The notes below the pieces were generated by a model that was given only the letters and a program-made list of their open reading frames with translations, had not been told where the DNA came from and did not search any database. Shown one piece after another: positions 8,623 to 17,262 of a stretch of 64,000 nucleotides of DNA (positions are counted from its first letter, which is position 1; each line of letters opens with the position of its first letter). The stretch is from Allobosea lupini (lineage in GTDB: Bacteria > Pseudomonadota > Alphaproteobacteria > Rhizobiales > Beijerinckiaceae): NCBI RefSeq assembly GCF_900109525.1, contig NZ_FOAN01000005.1, forward strand, positions 310,001 through 374,000. Reading direction: 5' to 3'. A program made the position numbers and the translations under genes.

Positions 8623-9780
8623 TCAGTCGGCGCGGCCCCGCGCCTCGACCCGCCATTGCGCGACGAGGTCGACGCCGCGGACGACGTGCAGGATGTCGTG
8701 CAGATTGATCGTCGGGTCGCAATGCGGGACCGTGCATTCGACGACAGTGCCGATCGGCAGCGCGCCCTTCCCTTCCAAAGGCAGGATGCGGCCGAACTCG
8801 TCGCCGCACCATTCGATCCGCCCGACCAGTTCGCCATTCAGCAAGACCCGCGGCGGCGGCCCGTCGAGCGCAAAGCTCTTGCTGCCGCCATCGGTGATGG
8901 CGAAGCCGAGCGAGCTGTGCCCGATCACGGTGACGGCGATGCGCAGCGCCGGCTTGAACTCCGGTCCGCCCCGGCCATGCATGTCGACGCTGTGATAGGC
9001 CTCGTCCATGAAGACGTAGGAGCCCGCCTGGATCTCGGTCAGCAACCGATCCTCGCCGTCGAGGAGATGGCTGCCGGTGCCGCCACCCGAGACGATCTCC
9101 GGCGCGAAGCCGGCCTCACGCAGCGCCGCGATCATGGCGGCGAGCAGCCGGCCCATCTCCTGGTTGGCGGCGCGGCGCACGGCGAAGTCGTCGATATGCT
9201 GCACGCGGCCCTGATAGGCTTGGACGCCGCGATAACGCAGCCCGTCCAGCCCGGAGACGAGCCGCGCCAGCTCGACCCCCTCGGCCGGCGTCGCGACGCC
9301 GCTGCGCCTCAGCCCGACATCGAGATCGACCAGCACGTCGAAGGCGGTGCCGTGCCGCTGTGCCGCATCGGCATAGGCAGCGGCCAGATTTGCCCGGTCG
9401 ACGACGACGCCGATGCGCCCGCCCGCGGCCGCAGCGCGCGCCAGCGCGTCGATCTTCGCCGGGCTGGCGATCGGGGCGCTGAGCAGGAGGTCGCGGACGC
9501 CGCCATCGAACAGCGCCAGCAATTCGCCCGGCTTGGCGCAGCAATTGCCGAGCGCTCCCGCAGCCATCTGCCGGCGGGTGATCTCGGCGCATTTATGCGA
9601 TTTCGCATGCGGCCTGAGGTTCAGCCCAGCCTTGCGGCAGGTCTCTGCCATCAGCGCGATATTGTGCTCGAATAGGTCGAGATCGAGCACGGCCGCCGGC
9701 GTCTCCAGCCGCGCCCGGCTGCCAGGAACGCCGACGAGCTGTTCGTTGAGGGCAGCCGCGCCAAACAGGGCGTCGCTCAT
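8623..9780 (-). CDS. D-threonine aldolase-like PLP enzyme (DSD1 family)
   Basis: 385 residues with an alanine-racemase-like barrel. The PLP lysine is in RPHAKSHK and the C-terminal metal site is PHCDPTINLHD. In D-serine dehydratases this motif has His-x-Cys; here it is His-Cys-Asp, so the ligands would be His-x-Asp as in the described bacterial D-threonine aldolase. That favours retro-aldol cleavage of a D-beta-hydroxy-amino acid, though a new D-amino acid substrate is possible. It overlaps hyuB by 4 bases and closes the operon, so it may process the product of the HyuA/HyuB hydrolase. Confidence 0.82.
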   Translation of the reverse strand: MSDALFGAAALNEQLVGVPGSRARLETPAAVLDLDLFEHNIALMAETCRKAGLNLRPHAKSHKCAEITRRQMAAGALGNCCAKPGELLALFDGGVRDLLLSAPIASPAKIDALARAAAAGGRIGVVVDRANLAAAYADAAQRHGTAFDVLVDLDVGLRRSGVATPAEGVELARLVSGLDGLRYRGVQAYQGRVQHIDDFAVRRAANQEMGRLLAAMIAALREAGFAPEIVSGGGTGSHLLDGEDRLLTEIQAGSYVFMDEAYHSVDMHGRGGPEFKPALRIAVTVIGHSSLGFAITDGGSKSFALDGPPPRVLLNGELVGRIEWCGDEFGRILPLEGKGALPIGTVVECTVPHCDPTINLHDILHVVRGVDLVAQWRVEARGRAD

Positions 9781-11519
9781 GTCCTTGCCTCCGCAAGCGC
9801 GGCGCGACGACGTGCGGTGGCGTCGCGATCAATGCTCACGCCATCGGCAGCGAAGACCACGCCGTAGTCGCGAGCCGCGCCCGCCGCCGTGACCTTGCCC
9901 TCGCGCAGATCGTCCTCGATCCGGATCGGATCGCGCTGCAATGCATCGCCATAGCCGCCGCCGCCCGCCCCGATCAGGCGAAAGACATCGCCGGCGCGGG
10001 CGTTGAAGCTCTCCATCGGCATGGTCGGCAGGCTCTGCTCAGTGCCGTCGGCGCGGAGCAGGATGTGAGCGGAGGGAGCACCTGGGCTGCCGCCCTCGAA
10101 GCCGAAGGGCGGGTGGTCGCGCCGGTCGCCGCGCAGCACGAAACGGGTCGGCGCCAGGAAGCGGAATTCGCGGATGAAGGAGAGGCCGCCGCGGAACTCG
10201 CCCGGCCCGCCGGTATCGGGCACGAGGCCATAGCGCAGCACCTCGACCGGCATGTCGGCCTCGATCATCTCGACCGGCTGGTTGGAGAGATTGGCGGCAG
10301 GGTTGGAGATGCCCTCGATCCCGTCCTTGCCGGCGCGGGCCCCCCAGGTGCCGACCACCATCTCGTTGAGCACGAACGGCCGCCCCTCATGCGTGCCGCC
10401 GGCGGCCAGCAGATAGGGCCCGCCCTCGGAGCCACCCATGGCCCGTTCCGGTACGATCTGTGCGAGCGCCTGCATGATCGCGTCGAAGACGCGGTAGCCG
10501 ACGACGCCGCGGGCGCCGCAGGCTGCCGGATAGCGCGGATTGACCAGGCAGCCCTCGGGCGCCCTGACCGCGATCGGCCGCAGGTACCCCTCGCAATTGG
10601 GTATATCCTGCTGCGACAGGCAGCGGATCGCGCAGAAGGCGGCCGATTCCGGCAGCGAGATCGGGCAGTTGATCGAGGCCGCGACCTGATCTGCCGTGCC
10701 GGTGAAATCGATGTCGATCGTGTCGTCGGCGACGGTGACGGTCGCGACGATCGGCAGCGGCTGCGGGTTCTCGCCGACGCCATCGATATAGTCGGTGGCA
10801 CGATAGACGCCGTTCGGAAGAGCGCGGATGACGTCGCGCATCATCGCCTCGGCATGGTCGTGCAGCGCGTCGATATAGCTGTCGAGTTCCTGCGCGCCGT
10901 AACGGCCGATCAGCGTCCTCAGCCCCTCCTCGGCGACGTTGCAGGCGGCGATCTGGGCGCGGATGTCGCCGAGCACCTCGATCGGCGAGCGGGTGTTCGC
11001 CTCGAGGATGCGGAAGACGGCCTCGACCGGCTGGCCGGCCTCATAGAGCTTCAGTAGCGGCAGGCGCAGGCCTTCCTGCTGGATCTCGGTGGCGTAGATC
11101 GCGACGCTGCCCGGCACGATGCCGCCGAGATCGGTGTGATGCGCCACCGTCGCGGCGAAGCCTGAGAGCCGGCCGTCTACGAAGATCGGCTTCAGGATGT
11201 AGATATCCGGCAGATGCTGGCCGCCGGAACCGTAGGGGTCGTTCGCGATCAGCACGTCGCCCTGCTTCAGCCTGTCGCCATAGCGCTCGCGGACGAAGCC
11301 CATGATACGCGGGAAGGAACAGAGCTGGATCGGCAGGGTCAGCCCCTGCGCGATCACCCGGCCTTTCGCGTCGCAGAGCGCGGTCGAGTAATCCATGATG
11401 TCGCGGACCACAGGCGAATAGGCCGAGCGCATCACGATCAGCGCCATCTCGTCGGCGGTCGAGGCCAGCGCATTGCGGATCACTTCGAGGGTGATCGGGT
11501 CGATTGCCTGCGCGCTCAT
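9777..11519 (-). CDS. hyuB: Hydantoinase B/oxoprolinase family subunit
   Basis: 580 residues. It has the family opening IDPITLEVIRNALASTADEM and blocks VVRDIMDYSTALCDAKGRV, NDPYGSGGQHLPD, AAFCAIRCL and GGSEGGPY. HyuB-type subunits pair with HyuA to hydrolyse cyclic amides (N-methylhydantoin, 5-oxoproline, lactams) or carboxylate ketones at the expense of ATP. The ATG overlaps the hyuA stop by 4 bases. The exact substrate cannot be read from the sequence. Confidence 0.92.
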   Translation of the reverse strand: MSAQAIDPITLEVIRNALASTADEMALIVMRSAYSPVVRDIMDYSTALCDAKGRVIAQGLTLPIQLCSFPRIMGFVRERYGDRLKQGDVLIANDPYGSGGQHLPDIYILKPIFVDGRLSGFAATVAHHTDLGGIVPGSVAIYATEIQQEGLRLPLLKLYEAGQPVEAVFRILEANTRSPIEVLGDIRAQIAACNVAEEGLRTLIGRYGAQELDSYIDALHDHAEAMMRDVIRALPNGVYRATDYIDGVGENPQPLPIVATVTVADDTIDIDFTGTADQVAASINCPISLPESAAFCAIRCLSQQDIPNCEGYLRPIAVRAPEGCLVNPRYPAACGARGVVGYRVFDAIMQALAQIVPERAMGGSEGGPYLLAAGGTHEGRPFVLNEMVVGTWGARAGKDGIEGISNPAANLSNQPVEMIEADMPVEVLRYGLVPDTGGPGEFRGGLSFIREFRFLAPTRFVLRGDRRDHPPFGFEGGSPGAPSAHILLRADGTEQSLPTMPMESFNARAGDVFRLIGAGGGGYGDALQRDPIRIEDDLREGKVTAAGAARDYGVVFAADGVSIDRDATARRRAALAEART

Positions 11520-13591
11520 GCGGCCTCCAGGGCGATGTCGATATTGCCGGCCTCATCGAGCCGCGCGCTCTGGCCGGGCCCGACCACGCAAGTGCAGTCG
11601 TATTCCTCGATGACGAAGGGCCCCCGTCGCGCCTTCGCGTCGAGATCGGCCCGGCCGATCACGGCGATCGAGGCAGCGGATCCGCTGGCGTTGAAGGAGA
11701 CGGCCCGGTCGGCCCGCCGCATCGGCGCCTCCGCCGCGAACTGGTGGCGCGGCGCGACCAGCGGCAGCCGGACCGTCAGGCGGGCATTGACGAGATGGAC
11801 CGCGTCCTTCTGTGAGCGGTGGCCATAGGTGCGCTCATGCTCGCGGTGGAACAGCTCGCTGAGCTCGGCGATGTCGAACCGCCTCGCCGGAACGGTGAGC
11901 TCATAGGCTTGGCCGACATAGCGCAGGTCTGCGGCATAGCGGAATTCCGCCTGCCCAAGGTCGTAGCCTTCGAGCGCGAGGATGCGGCGGGCGTCGGCGC
12001 CGAGCGCGGCAAAGAGCTGCTCCAGCCCGGCATCGTCGAGCTCGTCCGCCCGCCGCCGCGACGGCCGTACGAACTCCTGCTCGACATCGGAGCGCAGCAG
12101 GCCGAGCGCACTGAAGACGCCGGCGGCGCGCGGAACGATGACGCGGCGGATGCCGAGCGCCATCGCGACCTCGGCCGCGACCACCGGACCATTGCCGCCG
12201 AAGGCGACCAGGGTCGCCTGGCGCGGATCGCGGCCGCGATAGGTCGAGACCGCCTTGACCGCCCGCGTCATCGTGGTGACCGCGAGCGTCAGCACGCCGC
12301 GTGCCGTCTGCTGGAGGTCGAGGCCGAGCGGGCGCGCGACCTGGTCGTTCAGCGCGGCGCGGCCGGCATCGGCCTTGAGCGGAAAGCTGCCGCCGGCGAG
12401 CGCGATGTCGTTGATGTAGCCGAGCGTCAGGAAGGCGTCGGTCAGCGTCGCCTGCCGGCCACCGAGCCCGTAGCAGACCGGCCCGGGATAGGCTCCGGCG
12501 CTCTGCGGGCCGACTGAGACCTGGTTCATCCGGTCGATCGCGACGATGCTGCCGCCGCCGGCGCCGATCTCTGAGACGTCGATGAACGGCATCTTGATCG
12601 GATAGCCGCCGCCCTTGACCAGCTTGCTCGACAGATTGATGCCGGCACCGACCTCGTATTCGGTGGTGCGGGCCGGCTCGCCATGCTCGATCAGCGCCGC
12701 CTTGGCGGTGGTGCCGCCCATGTCGAAGGAGATGATGCTGGGCTCGTCGCTTCCCGAGACCAGCCGCGCACAGGCGATGACGCCGGCAGCCGGACCGGAT
12801 TCGACCAGCGACGCCGCGCGCTTCACCGCCGAACCCAGCCGCATGATCCCGCCGCCGGAATGCATCATCTCGACCTGGCAGGTGACACCGATCGAGGCGA
12901 GCCGCGCCGTCAGCGCACTGGCATAGTTGCGCACGACCGGGCCGATATAGGCGTTCACCACGACGGTCGAGGTGCGCTCGTATTCGCGGATCTCCGGCAG
13001 GATCTCCGAGCCGCGGCAGATGTAGACGCCGTCGCCGAGCTCGGCGCGCAGGATCTCCTCGGCCTCGATCTCGTGCCGAGGATTGGCGTAGGCGTGCAGG
13101 AAGCTGATCGCAACAGCCTCGACGCCCTCCTCGCGGAAGCGCCGCGCCGCTGCGACGACATCCTCTCTCGACAGCGGGATCCGCACCGAGCCATCCGCGG
13201 CGAGCCGCTCGCGCGCTTCAAGCCGCAGGCGCCGCGCCGCGAGCGGCTTCGGCTTGTCGTACTGCAGGTCGTAGAGCACCGGGATGCGCAGGCGGCGCAT
13301 TTCGAGCACGTCGCGGAAGCCCTCGGTCGTCAGCAGGCCGGTGCGGGCGCCCTTGTATTCGAGGATCGCATTGGTCGCGACCGTGGTCGCGTGGACGATG
13401 CCGGTGATGCGGTCGGGCGTGGTCTGGTAGTCCTCTACCAGCGCCTTGAGTGCCTGCGCGATGCCGCGGCTGTAATCGTCGGGCGTCGAGGGCACCTTGC
13501 GGGTTTCGATCAACCCGTCGTCGCGCGCGACCACGACATCGGTGAAGGTGCCGCCAATGTCGATGCCGATCCGGTAGCTATGCTGCGCCAT
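11516..13591 (-). CDS. hyuA: Hydantoinase A/oxoprolinase family subunit
   Basis: 691 residues. The N-terminal actin-like fold shows IGIDIGGTFTDVVV with the ATP phosphate-binding glycines. Family blocks ATTVATNAILE, SFDMGGTTAKAAL, EVGAGGGSIVAID and GGNGPVVAAEVA follow. This subunit activates the substrate with ATP for hydrolysis with HyuB. It overlaps the preceding ABC ATPase gene by 14 bases, which ties transport and hydrolysis together. Members also include acetophenone carboxylase and caprolactamase, so the label is to family level. Confidence 0.93.
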   Translation of the reverse strand: MAQHSYRIGIDIGGTFTDVVVARDDGLIETRKVPSTPDDYSRGIAQALKALVEDYQTTPDRITGIVHATTVATNAILEYKGARTGLLTTEGFRDVLEMRRLRIPVLYDLQYDKPKPLAARRLRLEARERLAADGSVRIPLSREDVVAAARRFREEGVEAVAISFLHAYANPRHEIEAEEILRAELGDGVYICRGSEILPEIREYERTSTVVVNAYIGPVVRNYASALTARLASIGVTCQVEMMHSGGGIMRLGSAVKRAASLVESGPAAGVIACARLVSGSDEPSIISFDMGGTTAKAALIEHGEPARTTEYEVGAGINLSSKLVKGGGYPIKMPFIDVSEIGAGGGSIVAIDRMNQVSVGPQSAGAYPGPVCYGLGGRQATLTDAFLTLGYINDIALAGGSFPLKADAGRAALNDQVARPLGLDLQQTARGVLTLAVTTMTRAVKAVSTYRGRDPRQATLVAFGGNGPVVAAEVAMALGIRRVIVPRAAGVFSALGLLRSDVEQEFVRPSRRRADELDDAGLEQLFAALGADARRILALEGYDLGQAEFRYAADLRYVGQAYELTVPARRFDIAELSELFHREHERTYGHRSQKDAVHLVNARLTVRLPLVAPRHQFAAEAPMRRADRAVSFNASGSAASIAVIGRADLDAKARRGPFVIEEYDCTCVVGPGQSARLDEAGNIDIALEAA

Positions 13592-14450
13592 GGATGTCTT
13601 CCCGGGTTTCTGGAGCCGCCGCTTCGGCTCGCACGGGCAACGGCGTGCGCCGGCCGGCGAGGCCCTTGGGCACGGCAGCGATGAGGGCTTGGGTGTAGGG
13701 GTGCTGCGGCCGATCGAGGACGTCGAGGCAGGAGCCTTCTTCGACGATCACCCCTTTGCGCATCACGACGATGCGGCTGCACAACGTGCGCACCAGAGCG
13801 AGGTCATGGCTGATGAAGAGCAGCGTCAGGCCGAGCTCGCGTGTCAGGCGCGAGAGCAGATTGATCACCTGCGCCTGCAGGGAGACGTCGAGCGCCGAGA
13901 CCGGCTCGTCGGCGATCAGCACCTCCGGCTTCATCGCCAGCGCCCGCGCCAGGCCGATGCGCTGGCGCTGGCCGCCCGAAAGTTCATGCGGCAGGCGCGG
14001 CCCGATCTCCGGGCCGAGGCCGACCAGAGTCAGCAGCTCGGCGATCTCGCTGTCGCGCTGCGCCTTCGGCACTCCGCGCAGCGCCAGCGTCTCGCCGAGG
14101 CAACGCGCCACGCTCTTGCGCGGATTCAGCGCGCTGCTCGAATCCTGGAAAACCATCTGGACACGCCGGCGCCACGGCCCGGCATGGTCGCGCATCAGCT
14201 CCGCCATCGACTGGCCATCGAGCAGGACCTCGCCGGAGGTCGGTCGCGCCAGCCCGACCGCGAGCCCGGCCAGCGTCGACTTGCCCGAGCCGCTCTCGCC
14301 GACGATGCCGACGACGTCGCCGCGCATGACGTCGAGGCTGACGGCGTCGAGCGCTACGATCCGGCTGTCGCGGCCGAGCAGGCGATCGAGCAGGCCGCCC
14401 TGCGGGAAGGATTTGGAGACGCCGCGCAGCGACAGGATCGGGCCGGTCAT
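13578..14450 (-). CDS. Oligopeptide-type ABC transporter ATPase (DppF/OppF-like)
   Basis: 290 residues. Walker [17 protein letters not shown], signature LSGGQRQRIGLARAL, Walker B VLIADEPVSALD, and the OppF-type closing region HPYTQALIAAVP are all present. It forms the ATPase pair with the adjacent DppD-like gene, whose stop it overlaps by 4 bases. The importer feeds the HyuA/HyuB hydrolase, so the cargo is probably a small amide or peptide-like compound. Confidence 0.94.
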   Translation of the reverse strand: MTGPILSLRGVSKSFPQGGLLDRLLGRDSRIVALDAVSLDVMRGDVVGIVGESGSGKSTLAGLAVGLARPTSGEVLLDGQSMAELMRDHAGPWRRRVQMVFQDSSSALNPRKSVARCLGETLALRGVPKAQRDSEIAELLTLVGLGPEIGPRLPHELSGGQRQRIGLARALAMKPEVLIADEPVSALDVSLQAQVINLLSRLTRELGLTLLFISHDLALVRTLCSRIVVMRKGVIVEEGSCLDVLDRPQHPYTQALIAAVPKGLAGRRTPLPVRAEAAAPETREDIHGAA

Positions 14451-15412
14451 CGCGGCCTCCAGCAGGCGGTGCGGTGGCCGGCTTCATCGATAAGCGGCGG
14501 CATCTGATGGCTGCAGCTTTCGGCCGCGTCGGGGCAGCGTGGCGAGAACGGGCAACCGGCCGGCAGGCGGCCGAGCCGCGGCGGCGCGCCCTCGATCGCG
14601 GTCAGCGGGCCGACCGGCCCGGTCAGGCTCGGCACGCAGGCCTTGAGCAGGCTGGTGTAGGGATGGCGCGGCGCAAGCTCGATCGCCTCGACCGGCCCGT
14701 CCTCGACGACCTTGCCGCCATACATCACGACGACGCGGTCGACGATCTCGGCGACAAGCTGGAGGTTGTGCGAGATGAAGACCACGGCGAGGTTGAGTTC
14801 CCGGCGAAGCTCGGCGATCAGGTCGACGATCTGCGCCTGCACGGTGACGTCGAGCGCCGTGGTCGGTTCGTCCGCGATCAAGAGGCGCGGCCGGCAGGCG
14901 ATCGCCATGGCGATCAGGGCGCGCTGGCGCATGCCCCCGGAGAATTCATGCGGATAGGAGGCGAGGCGCCGGCCGGCATCGCGGATTCCGACGCGCTCGA
15001 GCGCTTCCGCCGCGATGCGCCGTGCCTCGGCTGCCGAGACGCCGCGATGAGCCCGCACCACGTCGGTGATCTGACGGCCGACGGTCAGCGCCGGATTGAG
15101 CGAGCTTTGCGGGTCCTGGAACACCATGGCGATGTCGCGCCCGCGCAGCGCCCTCATGCGCTTTTCGTCGGCGGCGAGCAGGTCCTCGCCGTCGAAGATC
15201 ACCCGCCCGCCAATGGCGCGGGCCGGCGCGCCGAGCAGCCGCATCACTGCGAGCATGCTGAGGCTCTTGCCGGAGCCGGATTCACCGACGATGCCGACGG
15301 CCTCGCCCGGCGCGACGCAGAAGTCGACGCCGCGCACCGCCTCGACCATGCCGCCATCGGCCGTGCGGAAGCCGACGCGCAGGCCCTCGACGCTGAGCAG
15401 GGCGGCGCTCAT
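14447..15412 (-). CDS. Oligopeptide-type ABC transporter ATPase (DppD/OppD-like)
   Basis: 321 residues from [15 protein letters not shown]. Walker [14 protein letters not shown], signature [15 protein letters not shown], Walker [13 protein letters not shown], and the oligopeptide-type C-terminal region with [14 protein letters not shown], where cysteines may bind an iron-sulfur cluster as in some OppD/DppD proteins. The frame stays open far upstream but there it overlaps the permease gene in another frame, so the ATG four bases inside the permease stop is taken as the start. Confidence 0.94.
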   Translation of the reverse strand: MSAALLSVEGLRVGFRTADGGMVEAVRGVDFCVAPGEAVGIVGESGSGKSLSMLAVMRLLGAPARAIGGRVIFDGEDLLAADEKRMRALRGRDIAMVFQDPQSSLNPALTVGRQITDVVRAHRGVSAAEARRIAAEALERVGIRDAGRRLASYPHEFSGGMRQRALIAMAIACRPRLLIADEPTTALDVTVQAQIVDLIAELRRELNLAVVFISHNLQLVAEIVDRVVVMYGGKVVEDGPVEAIELAPRHPYTSLLKACVPSLTGPVGPLTAIEGAPPRLGRLPAGCPFSPRCPDAAESCSHQMPPLIDEAGHRTACWRPR

Positions 15413-16293
15413 GCGACCAATGTCCTGGCTTCGCTGCGCGGGTCGAACAGCTCGCGCACCGCATCGCCGAGCAGGTTGAAGCCGATCACCGTCAGCGAGA
15501 TGGCGAGGCCCGGAAAGACCGGCAACCACCATTCGCCGGAATAGATCGCGCTGCGGGCGTCGGACAGCATGGTGCCCCAGCTCGGCTGCGGCGGCTGCAC
15601 GCCGAGGCCGACGAAGCTGATCGAGGCCTCGATGACGATGCCGATCGCGACCAGCAGCGTGCCCTGGACGATAATTGGCGAAAGGCAGTTCGGCAGCACG
15701 TCGCCGACGACGATCTGCCAATGCGAGGCGCCCTGCAGGAAGCGGGCGCGGACATAATCGGCGCCGGCGACGCGTTTGGCGACCGCATAGGTGACGCGGG
15801 CGAAGACCGGCGAGAACAGGCAGCCGACGAGGACGATGATCTTGACCTCGTTCGGCAGCAGCAGCGGGCCCACCGGCAACGGCCCGACGCCGAGGATGCC
15901 GACGATCGCGATCGCCCAGACCAGCAGGGGGATCGAGGCGACGCCATCGAAGATGCGCATCACGGCCTGCTCGCCGAGCCCGCCCTTGTAGGCGGCGAAG
16001 ATGCCGGCCGAGACGCCGATCAGGGCGCCGATCAGCACCGCGCCGATGCCGACCGAGAGCGAGGCCCTCGCGCCGAACAGGATGCGGCTCAGCACGTCGC
16101 GCCCGCCCTGATCGGTGCCGAGCCAATGGCTGGCATCGGGCGCGGCGAGCCTGTCCTCGATGTTGAGCGCGAGCGGGTCATAGGGCGCGATCAGCGGCGC
16201 GAAGATTGCGGCGAGCACGATCAGCCCGACGATGCCGGCGCCCAGCCAGCCGCTCCAGTCGAGGCCATTAAGGGCTTTGCGCAGATCGCTCAT
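15409..16293 (-). CDS. Oligopeptide-type ABC transporter permease (DppC-like)
   Basis: 294 residues. An N-terminal membrane helix is followed by the DppC hallmark HWLGTDQGGRDVLSRILFGAR, then five further helices. The coupling motif is ADYVRARFLQGASHWQIVV. It overlaps both neighbours by 4 bases. With the DppB-like protein it forms the membrane pore of the importer. Confidence 0.94.
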   Translation of the reverse strand: MSDLRKALNGLDWSGWLGAGIVGLIVLAAIFAPLIAPYDPLALNIEDRLAAPDASHWLGTDQGGRDVLSRILFGARASLSVGIGAVLIGALIGVSAGIFAAYKGGLGEQAVMRIFDGVASIPLLVWAIAIVGILGVGPLPVGPLLLPNEVKIIVLVGCLFSPVFARVTYAVAKRVAGADYVRARFLQGASHWQIVVGDVLPNCLSPIIVQGTLLVAIGIVIEASISFVGLGVQPPQPSWGTMLSDARSAIYSGEWWLPVFPGLAISLTVIGFNLLGDAVRELFDPRSEARTLVA

Positions 16294-17234
16294 GCCGCCG
16301 CCCTCTGGCGCGGATCGAGCACGCGGTTGATCAGGTCGGCGCTCAGATTCGCGACGACGAAGATCGCGGTGAACAGGAAGACGATGCCCTGCAGCAGTAG
16401 GAAGTCGCGCTGCGAGATCGCGTTCAGGAGAGCGCGCGACAGTCCGGGGATGTTGAAGACCTGCTCGATGATCAGCGCCCAGCCGAACATGTAGCCGAAG
16501 GAGAGCGCCGCGAGATTGACCACCGGCGGCAGCGCGTTGACCAGCGCATAGAACACGACCTGGCGTGCGGAGAGCCCCATGGCGCGGGCGGTGCGGACAT
16601 AGTCGCCACGCAAGGTGTCCTGCAGGCTCGCCTGCGTCATCCGCGCCAGCACGGCGATGTAGTAGACCGCCAGTGAAAGCGAGGGCATCAGGATGCTCTG
16701 CAGGTGCAGCTTGAGGCCGGCCGAGAGCGGAAAATAGCCGCCCGGCGGCAGCAGGCGCAGATCGACGGCAAGGAAGCGGATCAGCACGATGCCGAGCCAG
16801 AAGGCCGGGATCGACAGGCCCAATACTGCGGCGAAGCGGCTGACGCGGTCGAAGACGCCGCCCGGCTTGAGCGCTGCCAGCACGCCGACGCCGATGCCGA
16901 AAACGAGCGCGATCAGGAAGGCGAAAAGCACGATCGCCAGCGTCACCGGCAGTGCATTGGCGATTTCGGCAGCGACGTCGCGGCCGGTGACGAAGGACTT
17001 GCCGAAATCGCCGCGCGTGACGTCGCCGAGCCAGGCTGCGTATTGCGACAGGAAAGGCCGATCGAGGCCGTGCGCCTGCTCGAACTGCGCGATCTGCTCG
17101 GCGGTCGCGTCAGTCCCAAGCACGATCCGGGCCGGGGAGCCCGGACCGGAGCGCGTCAGCGCGAACAGCGCGAGGCCGACGAAGAGCAGCGTGCCGATCG
17201 AGGAGACGATGCGGCCTGCGACGAGGCGGAGCAT
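16290..17234 (-). CDS. Oligopeptide-type ABC transporter permease (DppB-like)
   Basis: 314 residues. It opens MLRLVAGRIVSSIGTLLFVG, a typical DppB first helix, and carries a periplasmic loop with LGLDRPFL-type residues (AHGLDRPFLSQYAAWL) plus the coupling motif RGDYVRTARAMGLSARQVVF. It lies 28 bases after the binding protein gene and overlaps the DppC-like gene by 4 bases. Confidence 0.94.
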   Translation of the reverse strand: MLRLVAGRIVSSIGTLLFVGLALFALTRSGPGSPARIVLGTDATAEQIAQFEQAHGLDRPFLSQYAAWLGDVTRGDFGKSFVTGRDVAAEIANALPVTLAIVLFAFLIALVFGIGVGVLAALKPGGVFDRVSRFAAVLGLSIPAFWLGIVLIRFLAVDLRLLPPGGYFPLSAGLKLHLQSILMPSLSLAVYYIAVLARMTQASLQDTLRGDYVRTARAMGLSARQVVFYALVNALPPVVNLAALSFGYMFGWALIIEQVFNIPGLSRALLNAISQRDFLLLQGIVFLFTAIFVVANLSADLINRVLDPRQRAAA

Positions 17235-17262
17235 GGCGGGCTCGCTCTAATCCGTGGTCGCG

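Noticed and set aside
8623..9780. D-serine dehydratase as the product of the DSD1-family gene.
   Set aside because: The metal motif has Asp where D-serine dehydratases have Cys, which fits D-threonine aldolase better; kept as family-level uncertainty only.
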